Positions 26,177 through 38,334 of a stretch of DNA of 64,000 nt are shown here, piece by piece. Position numbers and translations under genes: made by a program. The notes below the pieces were generated by a model that worked only from the letters and a program-made list of their open reading frames with translations, was not told the origin of the DNA and did no database searches. The stretch is taken from contig VZRN01004244.1 in assembly GCA_013397935.1 (NCBI GenBank), forward strand, positions 310,001 through 374,000. The letters run 5' to 3'. Every line of letters begins with the position of its first letter. The stretch's first letter is position 1. The DNA is from Dasyornis broadbenti (taxonomy: Eukaryota; Chordata; Aves; Passeriformes; Dasyornithidae).

Positions 26177-28574
26177 TCCGGTTCTCCACTTCTCTGTACC
26201 CTGTGTAATTATTTCTAAGTGTAGGACTACAAACACAAAGAGCTGGGATATTTTACAGCCACGCTGCACAAGGTAAATCAGTACATGAAGTACAGAGGGC
26301 TGACTACTTGGGCACTGAGTAAGCGATGGGCAAGGTACAGAACATGAGACCTGTGTTTTTTGGTGATTTCAGCTCTGAGAGGAACAGCATTTGGGCTTCA
26401 CGGCTGCCCAGCTTCCAGCAGGGCACTCAGGGTATGCCCTCACCAACCCTGCTTCTGCCATCTGGAAAGCTTAATTCTTGCTCCTCTAAGAGATGGGGCA
26501 CACCTAAGTCTTCAATGAGTCAAAAAACCGTAAGAATTCATAAACTGCAGGCTCTGGAGCAGATCCTGCTGTGTATCAATGACATCACAGCAGATGGTGA
26601 GCAATTCCCACCCTGCAAGTTTAGCTGCCCTAAAGTGAGCAACAGAGGCTTTAAGTGAACATGTATTTGATACTTTTTATCTAACTGAGCTCATTGCAAA
26701 AGAAGGAACATTTAGGGAATGACCTTATTTGTGTCTTTATTAGGGCACTGAGCAGACCAAAAAGCCTGGGATTAATCACAGCACCCTATGAGTTTATGTG
26801 AAAGACAAGAACAAAACCTAAACAGCTGCTTTGAAAACAGGGTACAAGTACCCCATGCCTCCCTTCGTGAATGCTCATTAATTTCCTTGCTTTAGTCAAC
26901 AACAGTGTATGTAGGCTTGCTTTTCTCCACTGCCTCTTGTTTGAAAGCTCTGGAAAGGGACCTGCCTCTCACTTGCAGGGAAAGCAGATCTGTTCTCGTC
27001 TTACTGTAAAACCAGGCTGCTCTGAAATCCCTGGTGTTTTTCCCACAAACCCCAAATACTCTTTGCCACTTACGGTGTCATCCTAACTCAGCAGGCAGCA
27101 TCCAACACAACCTGAGAGAGCTTTGAGGGGTTTTAACTACTGAAAGAAAACATCCAGTTTGTTTCTTTTAACATAAATGATGCATTATTTATCTTAGTAT
27201 TTCAACCACCCACACTTCTAGAGCTCCCCCCCTCTACTTCCAGAGATCACCATTCTAACTCCAAAAATTGGTGCTTACATTTTCCCTGCTTTAAATTCTC
27301 CCTGTATTCCAAGCAAGCACCATTTCTTGCTTCCCCTACAAGCACTCCCAGGCAGAATTGTTAATGTTCCATGACAACATCCCAAGCCAGAAGCAGCCCT
27401 GTGGCATTTGGGTTTTGAACACAGCCTAACGCACAACACCAGGCTCCGTTGGCTTTTTGGGAAGATGTAACCGTTTATAAACTCACTGTAATTAATCAAA
27501 TCCTGTGAGGCAGACTGAATTCTTCGGGAAATCAGGAAGCCCCTCTCCTTCCAATGTTGTATTTGGCACATCAGCAAAGAGGGCTAAACCTGCAGAGATG
27601 AACGGGTGTCACAGAGATATTTTGCATTTCATCTTCAGGCTTTCTGTACACAGGAGACTCCCCCAAAGTCTGAGCTGAATGTGTCCCACTGCCCTTTCTC
27701 ATCCCAGCTTTGGCTTCAGCAGGTGCCCGTAACCTTTAAGGCTGGATCTGTTGCCAATCTCACTGGCACTGACCAAGGAAAACACAGTTCACTCTGCTTT
27801 CAGAAAACTCTTAACACCTGCCTGAAGGGGACAGACAAAGTGCTGGAACTCATGCCAACTCACCCTCAGCAAGCAAGTTTCTCACGGCAAAGCTGTGTGG
27901 CAGAACTCCAGGTCAGCCTCCAGCCTGGAAGGAAATACATGCAGAAAGCACCTCATCACCTCATTTGAAAATAAGGCTCTCAGTGCATCCTTTGGGGGCT
28001 GGGCAAACTCTTCACATCAACAACCCTGGTTAATCCCTTATCAGAAAACTACAGCAATACTAAAGAAGGGCTTTCTAGGGCTTCCAGAGGAACGTTTTCA
28101 GTATCTTGGGCTTGTACCTTTCAATTCATTTAAGCCAATTACTAAAAGACTGCAGCCCTCTTCAGATTAGATCCACGCAGCAAATCACAGCAAGTGCTGT
28201 TACAGCCTTCCCAAGCCAGTGAGAACAGCAGTCTGTGACCACCTGCCTTCCTGTGCTCTTCCCTTCTCAGTATTTACAGCCAGAGGCAGCAAAGAGGACA
28301 GTGCTCTCTGAAATGCACATTGAAACGGAATAAAAGTCAAAGCCAAGGAAGCCATGCTATGTGAGCCTGATATGCAGAAATCACTGCCTGGTGCAGGCTC
28401 CATGCCACAGGACTTAACCCTCTCCACTACCTTCAGCAGAATGAGATGCCCAAGGCACAATTATGCCCCAGCCAGATCTACCCCCTCCTTCTGTCCCTCA
28501 TCGAAATCAAAACCCAAGTTTAACGATTACACACTAATGAGCTGTTTCCTTTGCTGCAACCAAATCTGTCTAAT

Positions 28575-29098
28575 GTGCTCTGGTGAGACCCACCTGCAGT
28601 GCTGCATCCAGCTCTGGGGTCCCCAGCACAGGAAGGGCATTGACCTGCTGGAGCGAGCCAGCAAGATGATTAGAGGGATGGAACAGCTCTCCTGTGAGGA
28701 AAGACTAAGAGAATTGGGATTGTTCAGCCCGGAGATGAGAAGGCTTTGGGGTGATCTAACTGTGGCCTTCCAGTACTTGAAGGGAGCTTACAAGAAAGCT
28801 GGAGAGGGACTTTTTACAAGAGCCTGGAGTGACAGGACAAGGGGGAAAAACTTCAAAGTGAGAGAGTAGGTTTAGATGGAGTATTAGGAAGAAATTGTTC
28901 CCTGTGAGGGTGGTGAGGCACTGGCACAGGTTGCCCGGAAAAGCTGCAGATGCCCCATCCTTGGAAACATCCAAGGCCAGGCTGGATGGGGTTCTGAGCA
29001 ACTTGAGATAGTGGGAGGTGCTCCAACCCCTGCCATGGGCAGGGACAACATGATCTTAGAGGTCTCTTCAACCCAGGCCCATTCTGTGATTCTATGAT
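28575..29098 (+). mobile_element. CR1 LINE 3' fragment, plus orientation
   Basis: This is a well-preserved 3' end of an avian CR1 retrotransposon. An open frame running to about 28,869 encodes the tail of the CR1 ORF2 reverse-transcriptase protein, with recognisable pieces such as QLWGPQHRK, RLRELGLFS and AFQYLKGAYKKAGEGLF. The CR1 3' region follows, with the landmark ACTGGCACAGGTTGCCC and the terminal pair ATTCTGTG ATTCTATG at 29081-29096, which are CR1's characteristic octamer ends. The copy is 5'-truncated at about 28,575, lacks the catalytic RT and endonuclease parts, and cannot move by itself. It is younger than the copy at 4.4 kb. Confidence 0.93.
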
Positions 29099-32000
29099 TT
29101 AAATGTATCGAAGGTCATACAACAGAAAAAACAGAAGGAAGCAAGGGAGAGGGATGGGGTTTAGGGGCAAGAATAGCCAATGTATGCCTGGAATAGCTCT
29201 TTGAAAAAGAAACTCAGAACTTCCTTTTCATTTATTAAGTATGCAAACTAATGTACCCAGTATTAAATTAAACATGGGACTTGAATTAAAAACACACCTT
29301 GAGATTCATCTGTCAAATAATTCAAGTCCAAGTGTTCCCCCTCAAGGACAGAATATCCCAGGCTAAGTAAAATTATATAAACTTGTTCTGCAAAACAGAA
29401 CAAGTATAACATATTCAACAAAATGCTCTAAGATGCAACGGGATCTATGTTCATAGATGCCTGGATCTTCCCAAGAGGAGCTGGAAAGGAATAGGAAAAG
29501 TACATAACATCCTAATGACTGCTCAAATCACATTTTGCAGCACTAGCAAAACATTGCAACTTCTGGAACTGAAACAGAAGGGCTGTTTACATTCCTGCAC
29601 CAGGTACAGGCTCTATGCTTACAGATACAACCAAGGGAAATATCACTCCTGTGAAATAGGGTTTGATAGGAAAATACTGGAAACACAAGTAGGAGGAAAG
29701 TTCTAGAACAGATGAACTGAAAAAGGTTCAATTTTGGTGCCTTCTTAATATGCCATCAATGAGTTTCCCATAAAGGTTGCCCATAAAGCAAGATATCCTG
29801 ACTGCTATCATGAGGTCACTGCCCTAAGATTACCATTAAAGGGTTGTAAATTTCATATCAATAAATAATCCCTCAGTGTGCTGGTAATAAAGTATTTGTT
29901 TTGAAGGGCTGCCACTTGACTCCAGAGCAACATTGTGAGGTTCAAGTCGCCTTTCAAAACTACGTATAATTAAGCCCTTGATCAATTCAATTGGTAGAAC
30001 AGGCACTCATCGCTACCAGCAGGGATTGCAAATAGGCGTCTTCCCCGGCAGACACATTCACTGTATGTTAAAAACAGGCTTTCACCATCAGGGCTTTCAA
30101 GTGTCAGTACAACGAGCACAATCCCAATACTGAAATGAAATCTGCTAACAAGTATCCAAGGTTACAAATTTTAACCATAGTCCTTGTCAGAGCTGCATAA
30201 ACAATCTTCCCCCACTGAGATGCCCAGCAGTCCTTGCAGCATGGCTGCTGGCACCTCCTGGTGCTGTTTCTCAGGTGCTCTGGCAGCTTCAGAGTCACTG
30301 CTTGTAGCCTTTCTGCTCCAGACTTCTCTAAAAACTAAGTCATGGAGCAATGAAGAAATAAGACTGGCCCAATAAAGCATTCCTCATGTAGGCTACCGGA
30401 AAGCTCCTTCACTGTCCTAAAAAGGGAAAAGTCCTCACCACTGAGCTACAGCATCCCTCTCTCTTAGCAAAGATCGGTTTTCTTTATTGGACCTTGACCA
30501 GCTTTTCATCCCTATGTGTTCTAAAACTATCCTAGCAATGAGGGTTCTGTACTTCCCAACAATCAGTTCACAAAGCCAGTAGTTCTCACCAGGAGATAAA
30601 TAGTGTACCTGGCTTGCTTTCATCCCATTATTTTGGCTGTTTTCTGCTTAGTGTTTGTAACACATCAGTTCTTTCATTCCCATCTAATTTGTGTTAAGAA
30701 ACCGTCCTGTTTGCCAAAAGTCTTTGTCTAGATGACGTGTACAATCCGGTCTTCTAAATTAAAAATGTATCAGTAGAATAAGAGTTTCGTCCGTGCTTGG
30801 TAACAAGGTTCCCAGAGCAGACAGAATGGCTCCCTTTGCAGTCACAGGGCACTGCAGCTGCCATCTACTCACATATCCATAAGTTTCTCTTTGCATGGCT
30901 TTATTTTCCGAGTTTCTGCTTCAGATCTATCATCTCCTCACTTGGATTATATTTTTCTTTTCATGTGCTAGTTTGTAAAATTTTCTGACCACATAGTGAG
31001 ATCTCTGGCCCTGAGCTATTACTCCTATCTAGAAGTGATCTTCTGACACGTAAATTACCTTTGCAAACCAGCAGTCCCCCACAGCCAGAAGCGTATACAC
31101 AGCTCTTATCAGTAGATGGTAAATTAAATAGCCAAAAGCTTCGTATTTTCAGTACTAGAAGTAAAACTTTCTATATTTCAACGAGTCAGCCAAGTAGACA
31201 TGATGATTCTTCCTCATTATTAAAAAAAGTAAAATCCTTCTTGCTAAGACAAGGTCTTTCAAAGTTGCTCGTATTTCTCTAATACATTAAATGAGATAAT
31301 CCCAACATATAAGGAAATGCTGAATATTGTACATCCTTTTGCAACTTAAGCACATGTGAATGGGTACTAGAAGATTCGTCACCTGCTCTTCAACTAATTC
31401 CTCAAAACCTGTGGCATGGCAGCGAGCTACTCACTGGTCTACAAGTACTTCACTATTTCTTTTCACTAAACAAAATCCACCTCCCTCTGTATTCAGAAAA
31501 CCTCAGAGGTCCTGAGGAGTCTGGATTTGTCCACTGTGAAAAATCAGAGATATTTTTCTGAAGGAGCAGAACAACTAAGGAGAATAAGCTTAATTCTCCC
31601 TCCTATCCCTATGACATCTGGGAGCCTGAAGTAATTGCTCAACATGATGAAATTATTCTAGACATATAAAAAGAAGAGAAAAAGCACAAACCTCCTGCAG
31701 CATGATAACAGCAGGGAAAAATCAACTTCTTTATACTTTTACCTTTCTTCTATGTGTTACCCAGTTTATTTGTTCTTGGGACACATGGGTTGCTATGCAT
31801 GGATCCATCAGTCATTTAATTGCAATCGATTTGTTTGGTTTCAGTCAGAGAACACTGTTTCTCCTAAACACTGTCACTGGGCAGCAAAATAAGTCGTGCT
31901 TTGCCCAGGTCCTGGCTAAAGCTGTGGAAGGAGCTCCACTCCAGAAGGAAAGGATCACACAGATTGGTTTTGGCAGCATATGTGCAAGAACCAGAGGAGA

Positions 32001-35000
32001 AAGTTTTCAAAGACCAGAACAATACAGGCTGGGAAAGAGACTGAAATCCAGCCAGCTGCACAAGTGCAGCCTGGGAAACAGAAAGGCACACTCAGAGTCA
32101 GGTATCTGAAGGGCCTCAGTGCTCAGAGCAAATGCAGAAGCACCACTGTGGCTGGACATAGCGAAGACAGCATTACAATGCCTCCTCTATTCTGTTTTGC
32201 CTGCCATTGGACTCTTAAGTAGGAAAAAAAAAAAAAGAAAGTCAGCGGTTCTCTCTGACTTTAAAATCTCTAAATCTCTTTTCAGTTTGCTCTCATGGAA
32301 AAGATCTTGGTAAGTCTACCCTGAAAGCTCAGATCTCACCCCACATGCAGAAATGCAGCCCTAGAGCATACCCTGGTGTGCCAGTGCCATATCCAGCACA
32401 AGAGCCAGCTCCAAGCACTTATCCCAGTATGGCAGAACACAGGCAGGGAGAAAAGCTGTTTGTTCTGCAGCAGCCTGGAACTCAAGGGCTGCACTTCCAC
32501 CCAAGAAGCAGCGACCTCTCAGCCCCCTCCGCCTTTCCACCCACATCCTCAGAGTGCTGCACTTCACTCTCCAAAGGCTGGAGAAAAACTTGCTGCATTT
32601 TCCTGTTGTTCTCCACACAGATGGCAGCCCAGAGCTCAAGAGCCAGGAAGAAAATCACAAACCCACTTCACATAGTTACAACATCTGGCAGCCCAGCTCT
32701 CATGTTTATCAGTGCAGAGCTTTTCTGAAGCTCCTACACGACATCCCAAATGCTGCTGTGTTACACCAACCAGAATGCCAAGGGTCACCTAATCCCCAGC
32801 CACCAGCAGCCCTGATCCCTGAGCAGGCTGCCAGAGGAATGGCAAAGGAGCAGATTAAAGGATTTATACATCATAACAAACTAATCAACACCACTTTGGC
32901 CAGACCAAATAATTCCAGAGCTGACAGCTGTTATGGATGGCACAGCAACAGGTTTCCAAGGCCACAATAATGACGAGAGAGTTTAAAACCACACAAAAGT
33001 GAGTGATGCAGATCATAAACCTGAAAAGGGGCCTGCATGCATATTGTGATTGCCACCGTGCACGAAAATCTGTGATGTTCCTGTCTCCTGCTTTGTAGGC
33101 ATGCGTTAATAGGATGTTACTGGATACAGCTTTAGTGACACATTTACATTCAGAAATCTCACCTCTAAGACATACAGACAAGAACTGAGTTTTGGGGGTG
33201 GTTTTTTTGTTTGTTTAGGGTTTGAGGGTGTTTGGGTTTTCAATTAAATCAGTGTAAAATGGCAACGGTGCTTTACACCAAAGCAGTTTTGCTCCTTTAT
33301 GCATCACAGCAGATAATTAGAGCCACAGGCCAAGGAAAAAACCATCTTTGTTTACTATACAAATGTCTGCAGCTTAAGTGACACCCAGGGGATGAGTGAG
33401 TCACACAGTCATGAGGATTTTCAGTGTTGCTGTGACAGATGTTTCAGGGACAATAGTTTGAAAAATCCTGGAAAGACATTTAAGTAATAAAGTTGATGCC
33501 CAATTTTTTCCGCCTTATAATTGTTTCTTGAAGGCATAAGAGCTTATATCCATGAGACTCAAGTTTGGCCTCTAATTCCATGCCTCACTGCCAGCGTCTT
33601 TAAAGAGTAATAAACACACAAAATATTCCAACATTCAGACTTTCCATTAGGTTGATATCTCATGGGCCTGAGTTTGAACCTATTTTGCAGAGTTTTACGC
33701 TTGGAGTGTTTTCCAACTAGAAATCTCTTAAGCAACCTTGTGACTTCTTCCTCATTAGACCATGAATCTCCAAGAGACCTCAGCCAGGATCTGATACCCC
33801 AAAATACGTATAGTTACAATTTTTCGTTCACTCCTGATCTAAGGAACTTTCTATAAGAGGCTTCTTCTAAGGTACACAGTAGCTGAGAAGTGCAGCACTA
33901 CACCTCTGCAGCAAAACGAATTTCTGGTACAAATAATTCTTTCATTTGGACTGTTTTCATCCAAACCTTTACTTATTTCTAATACCTTCTAATACCCAAT
34001 ATCTCTACAACAATTGATTTCCCCAGGTCCCTCAATCCCTGCAAGATTAAACAAAGCCCATGCAGGCTAACACTGTCATATCATTACAGTCAGCATCCCA
34101 AAGGGCAGATTTGGAGCAGAAAAGCCTTTTGCCAGACCCCAGGTATTTCCACGTGGGGAAGCTCAGTCTCCTGGAGCCCACCTCACAGAGCACAGTGTGC
34201 TGCAAGCATTTATCCCTCATAAACCAGCAGTCCCACCTATGGATGCCTGCCCGCTTTCCTTTGCCCTCCTTTAGAGATAGATTTACTCAGAATACCCCTG
34301 AAAGTAACTGAGCCATGTAAGTCATTTATTGAATTACAGAAGGAGCTCAGGAGTGCTCTGATGCAAACTCCAAGGGGCAATTTGAAGCTGTAGAGCCACT
34401 CTCCTTTTGTTCTGTAGTGCTGACAAACCAGTTGCCTTGTAATGTTTGATCACAGCTTGCTAAAGGCTCGGGAAATGCATTCACTTGATAATGTAGCCAT
34501 TAAATAATTTATTGCAGTCTTATTTTGAGCCATATACAAAGCAGAGACCTGCCAGAGATTCAAGAGTCTCTCCTTTCCTCATTAGAAAGCAAGACTAGGA
34601 TACAGAAAGCATCTAAATTGAGGGGAGACTGTTGACTCCACACTAGTTTCACACCAGTTGGGACGACATTTCCAGTAAGCCAGTGAGCCTAACAGAACGT
34701 GCTCCCCAAAAAACGGCTTCACTTAAATAGCCATTTTCCAGATCATCTTTCTTTAAAGTCATGCACCAAACCCTAAATGCCAGGGAAAACAAAACCCCAT
34801 GCATTCAAGGTTTTCCTGAATAAGAACCAAAGAAACACGTACAGTCAGAGTGCAGGACTTCAGTCAATGTTATCTTTGTGCAGAACAGAAACAGATTCTA
34901 CACAAAGCCTGCAGCAAGGGAGAGGAGCATGAGGGAAAATCTGCACTTTGCACAGCAGATGCAGGCAAACAGATAACTGAGCAGGCTGCTCATTGCTCTA

Positions 35001-36707
35001 GGAAATATTGGGATTGGGTGACATCCTTTCAGACCAATGGCATTCACTGCTGCAGATTCCCCAACACTTCTTCTGTTCTCATCCTTTTATGCCTGTTCTA
35101 TGCCAGCCAGCAAATTCCAAAACAAATTCCCTACAGTGTCTTCCTCAAATGAAGCACCAAAACATCTGCCTTGACCACAGTCCAAAAGAAACTGATTTCT
35201 TTGCCTGGAATTTGATTTTGGGGTAGCCATTACAATCCGGGCAGGAATTGCCAGCACCATAGCAACAAAAAGACAACTGGACAAAGCATGACACGGNGAG
35301 GTGGGAACCTACAGAAAGAAAAACCAGTGAGTAACTCCTTGGCAGATATCCTGGGAATTGGCTTGATCAGTCAGGTTTGAAAGGTACACTGGAATTTAAA
35401 AAAAAAAAGTTCTGATGGTCAAAAGGTATTTTGCAATTTATTGTTAGGGTACAGTGTCTATAATTTAGAGCCATATGTTGGTTATTTCCCTTTGCATTGA
35501 GATCACTGAGAACTTGCACCATTTGCATTCAGTTTCATTACCACAATCTGCACAAATCTGTGACAATCTGTTTAATGAAATTCAAGAGGGAAAATAAAAT
35601 AAAATTAAATGTTCACCATTATTTGCAGCTTGCTTTGGATACTCACAAGGCAGGCAGTCATCTCTATTCATTAATAACACTCACTGAAGCTTGGCTTGTA
35701 AGTACTCAGTCAATACGAGGCAGCAGAAACAACTTATTGACAGTTTTGACATCTTTGTCCAACACAAAGGAAAACAAAGCCAGACCCTTTTGCAGATGTG
35801 GAGGGAAAAAGCAGCCTTTTCCCTTCTTACAGTGAGAGCTTTAACAGAATGCACATTAAATTGGGACCACCATACTTCTCCCCACTTCCTCCTACTCTGC
35901 CATTACTACACTATTACTCAATCCTTTATGTGGCATCCATAACACTGAGACAGCCAAGAAGCCCAGGGGTAATTTATTCCATAAAGGGTATGGAGTACTT
36001 GGTCTTCCTCTAAGCAGTTGCAAACCCATACCTGAAACCGTCACAGCAGCAGCGAGGACATAAAAGAAATGGGATCAATTCCCTTTTCTGTAGTGCTTTG
36101 GTTTGTCTGTTTCAAAATCCAGAATTACCTAATCTGACTATTTTAAACTTTTGCCAGAAGCCAGAATCCATTCCCTTTGAGAAAGCTCGGAGTCAAAAAA
36201 GCCTTTAAGATAACACACAGGTATAATTAAAAGTGACTTTAAATGTAATTTATATAAAGTCTCTGTACCATAACCCAATCCAAAGGGCCCAAGATGACGG
36301 CAAGAGAGACAGTGCACAAATATGAGCACAGGATGGTACCTCATAGGCCTCGTCTGAGTTTTACAGCTCCACTTCCTACTTGTGCTGCATGGGTTTCTTT
36401 TTCTTTAATCAAACTTATCTGCTCATGCATTTTTTAAGCAAAATACTTCAATTGTTTCTCTTCCCATCAGAAACAAGCCAAATTTTTCATGACATTTGCT
36501 CACAGCCAAATATAATGTCTTTTCATTTGTAACAGCAAAACAAAGAATCCAAAGTTAGAGTTTGTTCTCATGCTCCTCAGCTGTCTCTACATGCTTGTAA
36601 TGCAGTCATTGATTTGGGAGTAAAAGAGATTAATACTAATTGGCACAAGCTGCAGTGAGGAAAACTTTGACTAGCAATAAGAAAACAAATATTTACAGCA
36701 ACAGCAG
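29099..36707. other. Intergenic sequence, no gene recognised
   Basis: AT-rich sequence without recognisable exons. Several frames around 31.7-33.2 kb are open in more than one phase on both strands (up to 138 codons), which follows from a local rise in GC. None carries a motif that I recognise. A single undetermined base is at 35,297. Confidence 0.55.
35297..35297. other. Single ambiguous base (N)
   Basis: One undetermined base lies within otherwise ordinary intergenic sequence. Confidence 0.98.
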
Positions 36708-36852
36708 CTAAGCACTGGAATTAACTGCTCAGCAAAGCTGGAGAATATTCCTGGAGATATTTAAAACTCAGCAGGACAAGCCCCTGAACAGTCAGACCTA
36801 ACTTTTAAGTTAGTCTGGAGTTGGACCGTATGGCCTCCAAAGCTCCCTTTCA
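36708..36852 (+). mobile_element. Old CR1-like 3' fragment, plus orientation
   Basis: The order of words such as AGCACTGGAAT, CTGGAGATATTTAAAACTCAG and AGTTGGACCGTATGGCCTCC follows the CR1/L2-type 3' end (a GGCACTGGAACAGG-like segment, then a GGAAGTGTTCAAGGCC-like one, then a GACTAGATGACCTTTAAAGG-like one), with heavy divergence. It appears to be an ancient truncated copy. The borders and family are approximate. Confidence 0.55.
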
Positions 36853-38308
36853 AAATAACTTTTACGTCAAATCAAAGACCAGGTATTTATTATCAGCTAG
36901 TACGCATACAAATCTTTGTAGATATATACCCAAAATCCATTTTTTATTACCAGCCTTGTGGAAATGAGGCATAAGCCATGCAATTCCATGCTGTTTGTTC
37001 GACCATTGTTCCTTGCCACCTTCTCCCAGACCTGCAATAACTTTGGAAACAACTGAGCCAACATCAGATGGATTTGATAGTGGGCTCAGAGCTAATCATA
37101 TTTCTAAGTGTTTCAAAATAAATATAAACATTGACACACACTGAGGAGTCACACAGCTGGAAGCAACCAGAGCACACAATCAGTAGATGGCTCTGTCATT
37201 AAATGTTTTACAACATTGCTCCTTCCCTGCCTAAGGCCTTCATCCTGAATGAAATAGAGCTATAAAGGGACTGGCAGAGCAGCTCGGCTGCATCACTAAG
37301 ACAAGATGTAAGACACGATGAGAGCATCCTTGAACATGTCACAGGAGTCCAAGGAAAAATATTGGGCAGGAGAAGGTGCATTTAATCCATGTATATATGC
37401 TGATTTGCCTCCTCACATGTTAACTTCCCTTGTAACTTGCTATATCTTGGTAAATGCCTAATATTTTATAAAAGAATAAAAAAAACCACCACTTTATAAA
37501 GAGTCTTGCTCAGTAGAATAAGTAAAACCAACAGCACTGCAGTACATGCAGGATCTGTCAGCAGGACAGGTCCCTCCTTATCTCCAGGAGGGTCACATCA
37601 GCACTGTCTGTACTCGAGGCTGGTGCACAGCTTTTGGTGAGTTTCTGTGTGGCCCACACTGGAGACACAAATGGTATTCTAAAAAAGTGGATCAAGAGGA
37701 AATCTTCAAGATCCCTCTTCCTTTGTGAGAAAGGAATGCATTGATTAGGGGGCCACAATCAAAATCACTGCAAAGTAATTGAAAAGCAGATCAGAAGCAC
37801 ATTAGAGAAGCCAAAAGCACAGAAAAGAGGCACTTCCTGAGCCATTCCTTTAAAAGCTCCAAAATGTAAAGTATTTCTTTTGTTATGTCCAACAGACAAT
37901 ATTTTACACAATATGCTGGCAAAACGCAAAAGCTCTAAGAGCTGTTAGCCCCAGAGCACCTGCAGGAAGCTTTTTCCACAGCAAAGAGTCTCCTCTAAAT
38001 CAAATAGCGAGACCCATTTCACCACTGTTGAGAAGAGAGGTGCTTTGGGGCTTACACTTTACAAACACAAATCCATCTGCACAAACAGGAAACTGAATAA
38101 AGGTTTTCCTTCTGCTGCACACAATTTTTAAGCACTTCAAGGGCATGTAAGTGTGATATCTTCTTTCAAATGGGGATTTGTTTTGGTTTTCAACAAAATT
38201 GTGACTGGAGACCCCACTTGAAACAGAGGGTTCCAACTTACATGTGGCACTTGTGGTAATATGTGACTCAAGCAATTTTAGATGCATTCTCTTAAAGCTT
38301 TTTTGTGC

Positions 38309-38334
38309 AATTAATTAATTATTAATTATTTAAT
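38309..38334. repeat. A/T-only TTAAT-type tract
   Basis: Overlapping TTAATTAAT and ATTAATTATT units form a short A/T-only stretch, partly self-complementary and rich in homeodomain-like TAATTA cores. It is probably simple sequence. Confidence 0.6.

Larger units (their letters stand above)
4791..28574. other. Long intergenic stretch, no confident gene
   Basis: Nearly 24 kb of AT-rich sequence has no exon that I can assign to a known family and no large repeat that I can name. Items inside it are listed separately: coding-like patches near 5.2-5.6 kb and 7.2-7.5 kb, T tracts at 11.57 and 20.07 kb, a GATA palindrome at 20.37 kb and a 44-bp tandem duplication at 26.09 kb. Distal enhancers of neighbouring genes or a lncRNA could lie here, but sequence alone does not show them. 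Confidence 0.55.

Noticed and set aside
28354..28869. Plus-strand frame of 171 codons, the longest in the window
   Set aside because: Its second half is the CR1 reverse-transcriptase tail, and the first half is upstream flank that happens to be open. It is not a host gene.
32345..32970. Overlapping frames of 92-138 codons on both strands
   Set aside because: Several frames open at once in a locally GC-richer block is the pattern expected by chance. No domain or splice structure was seen.
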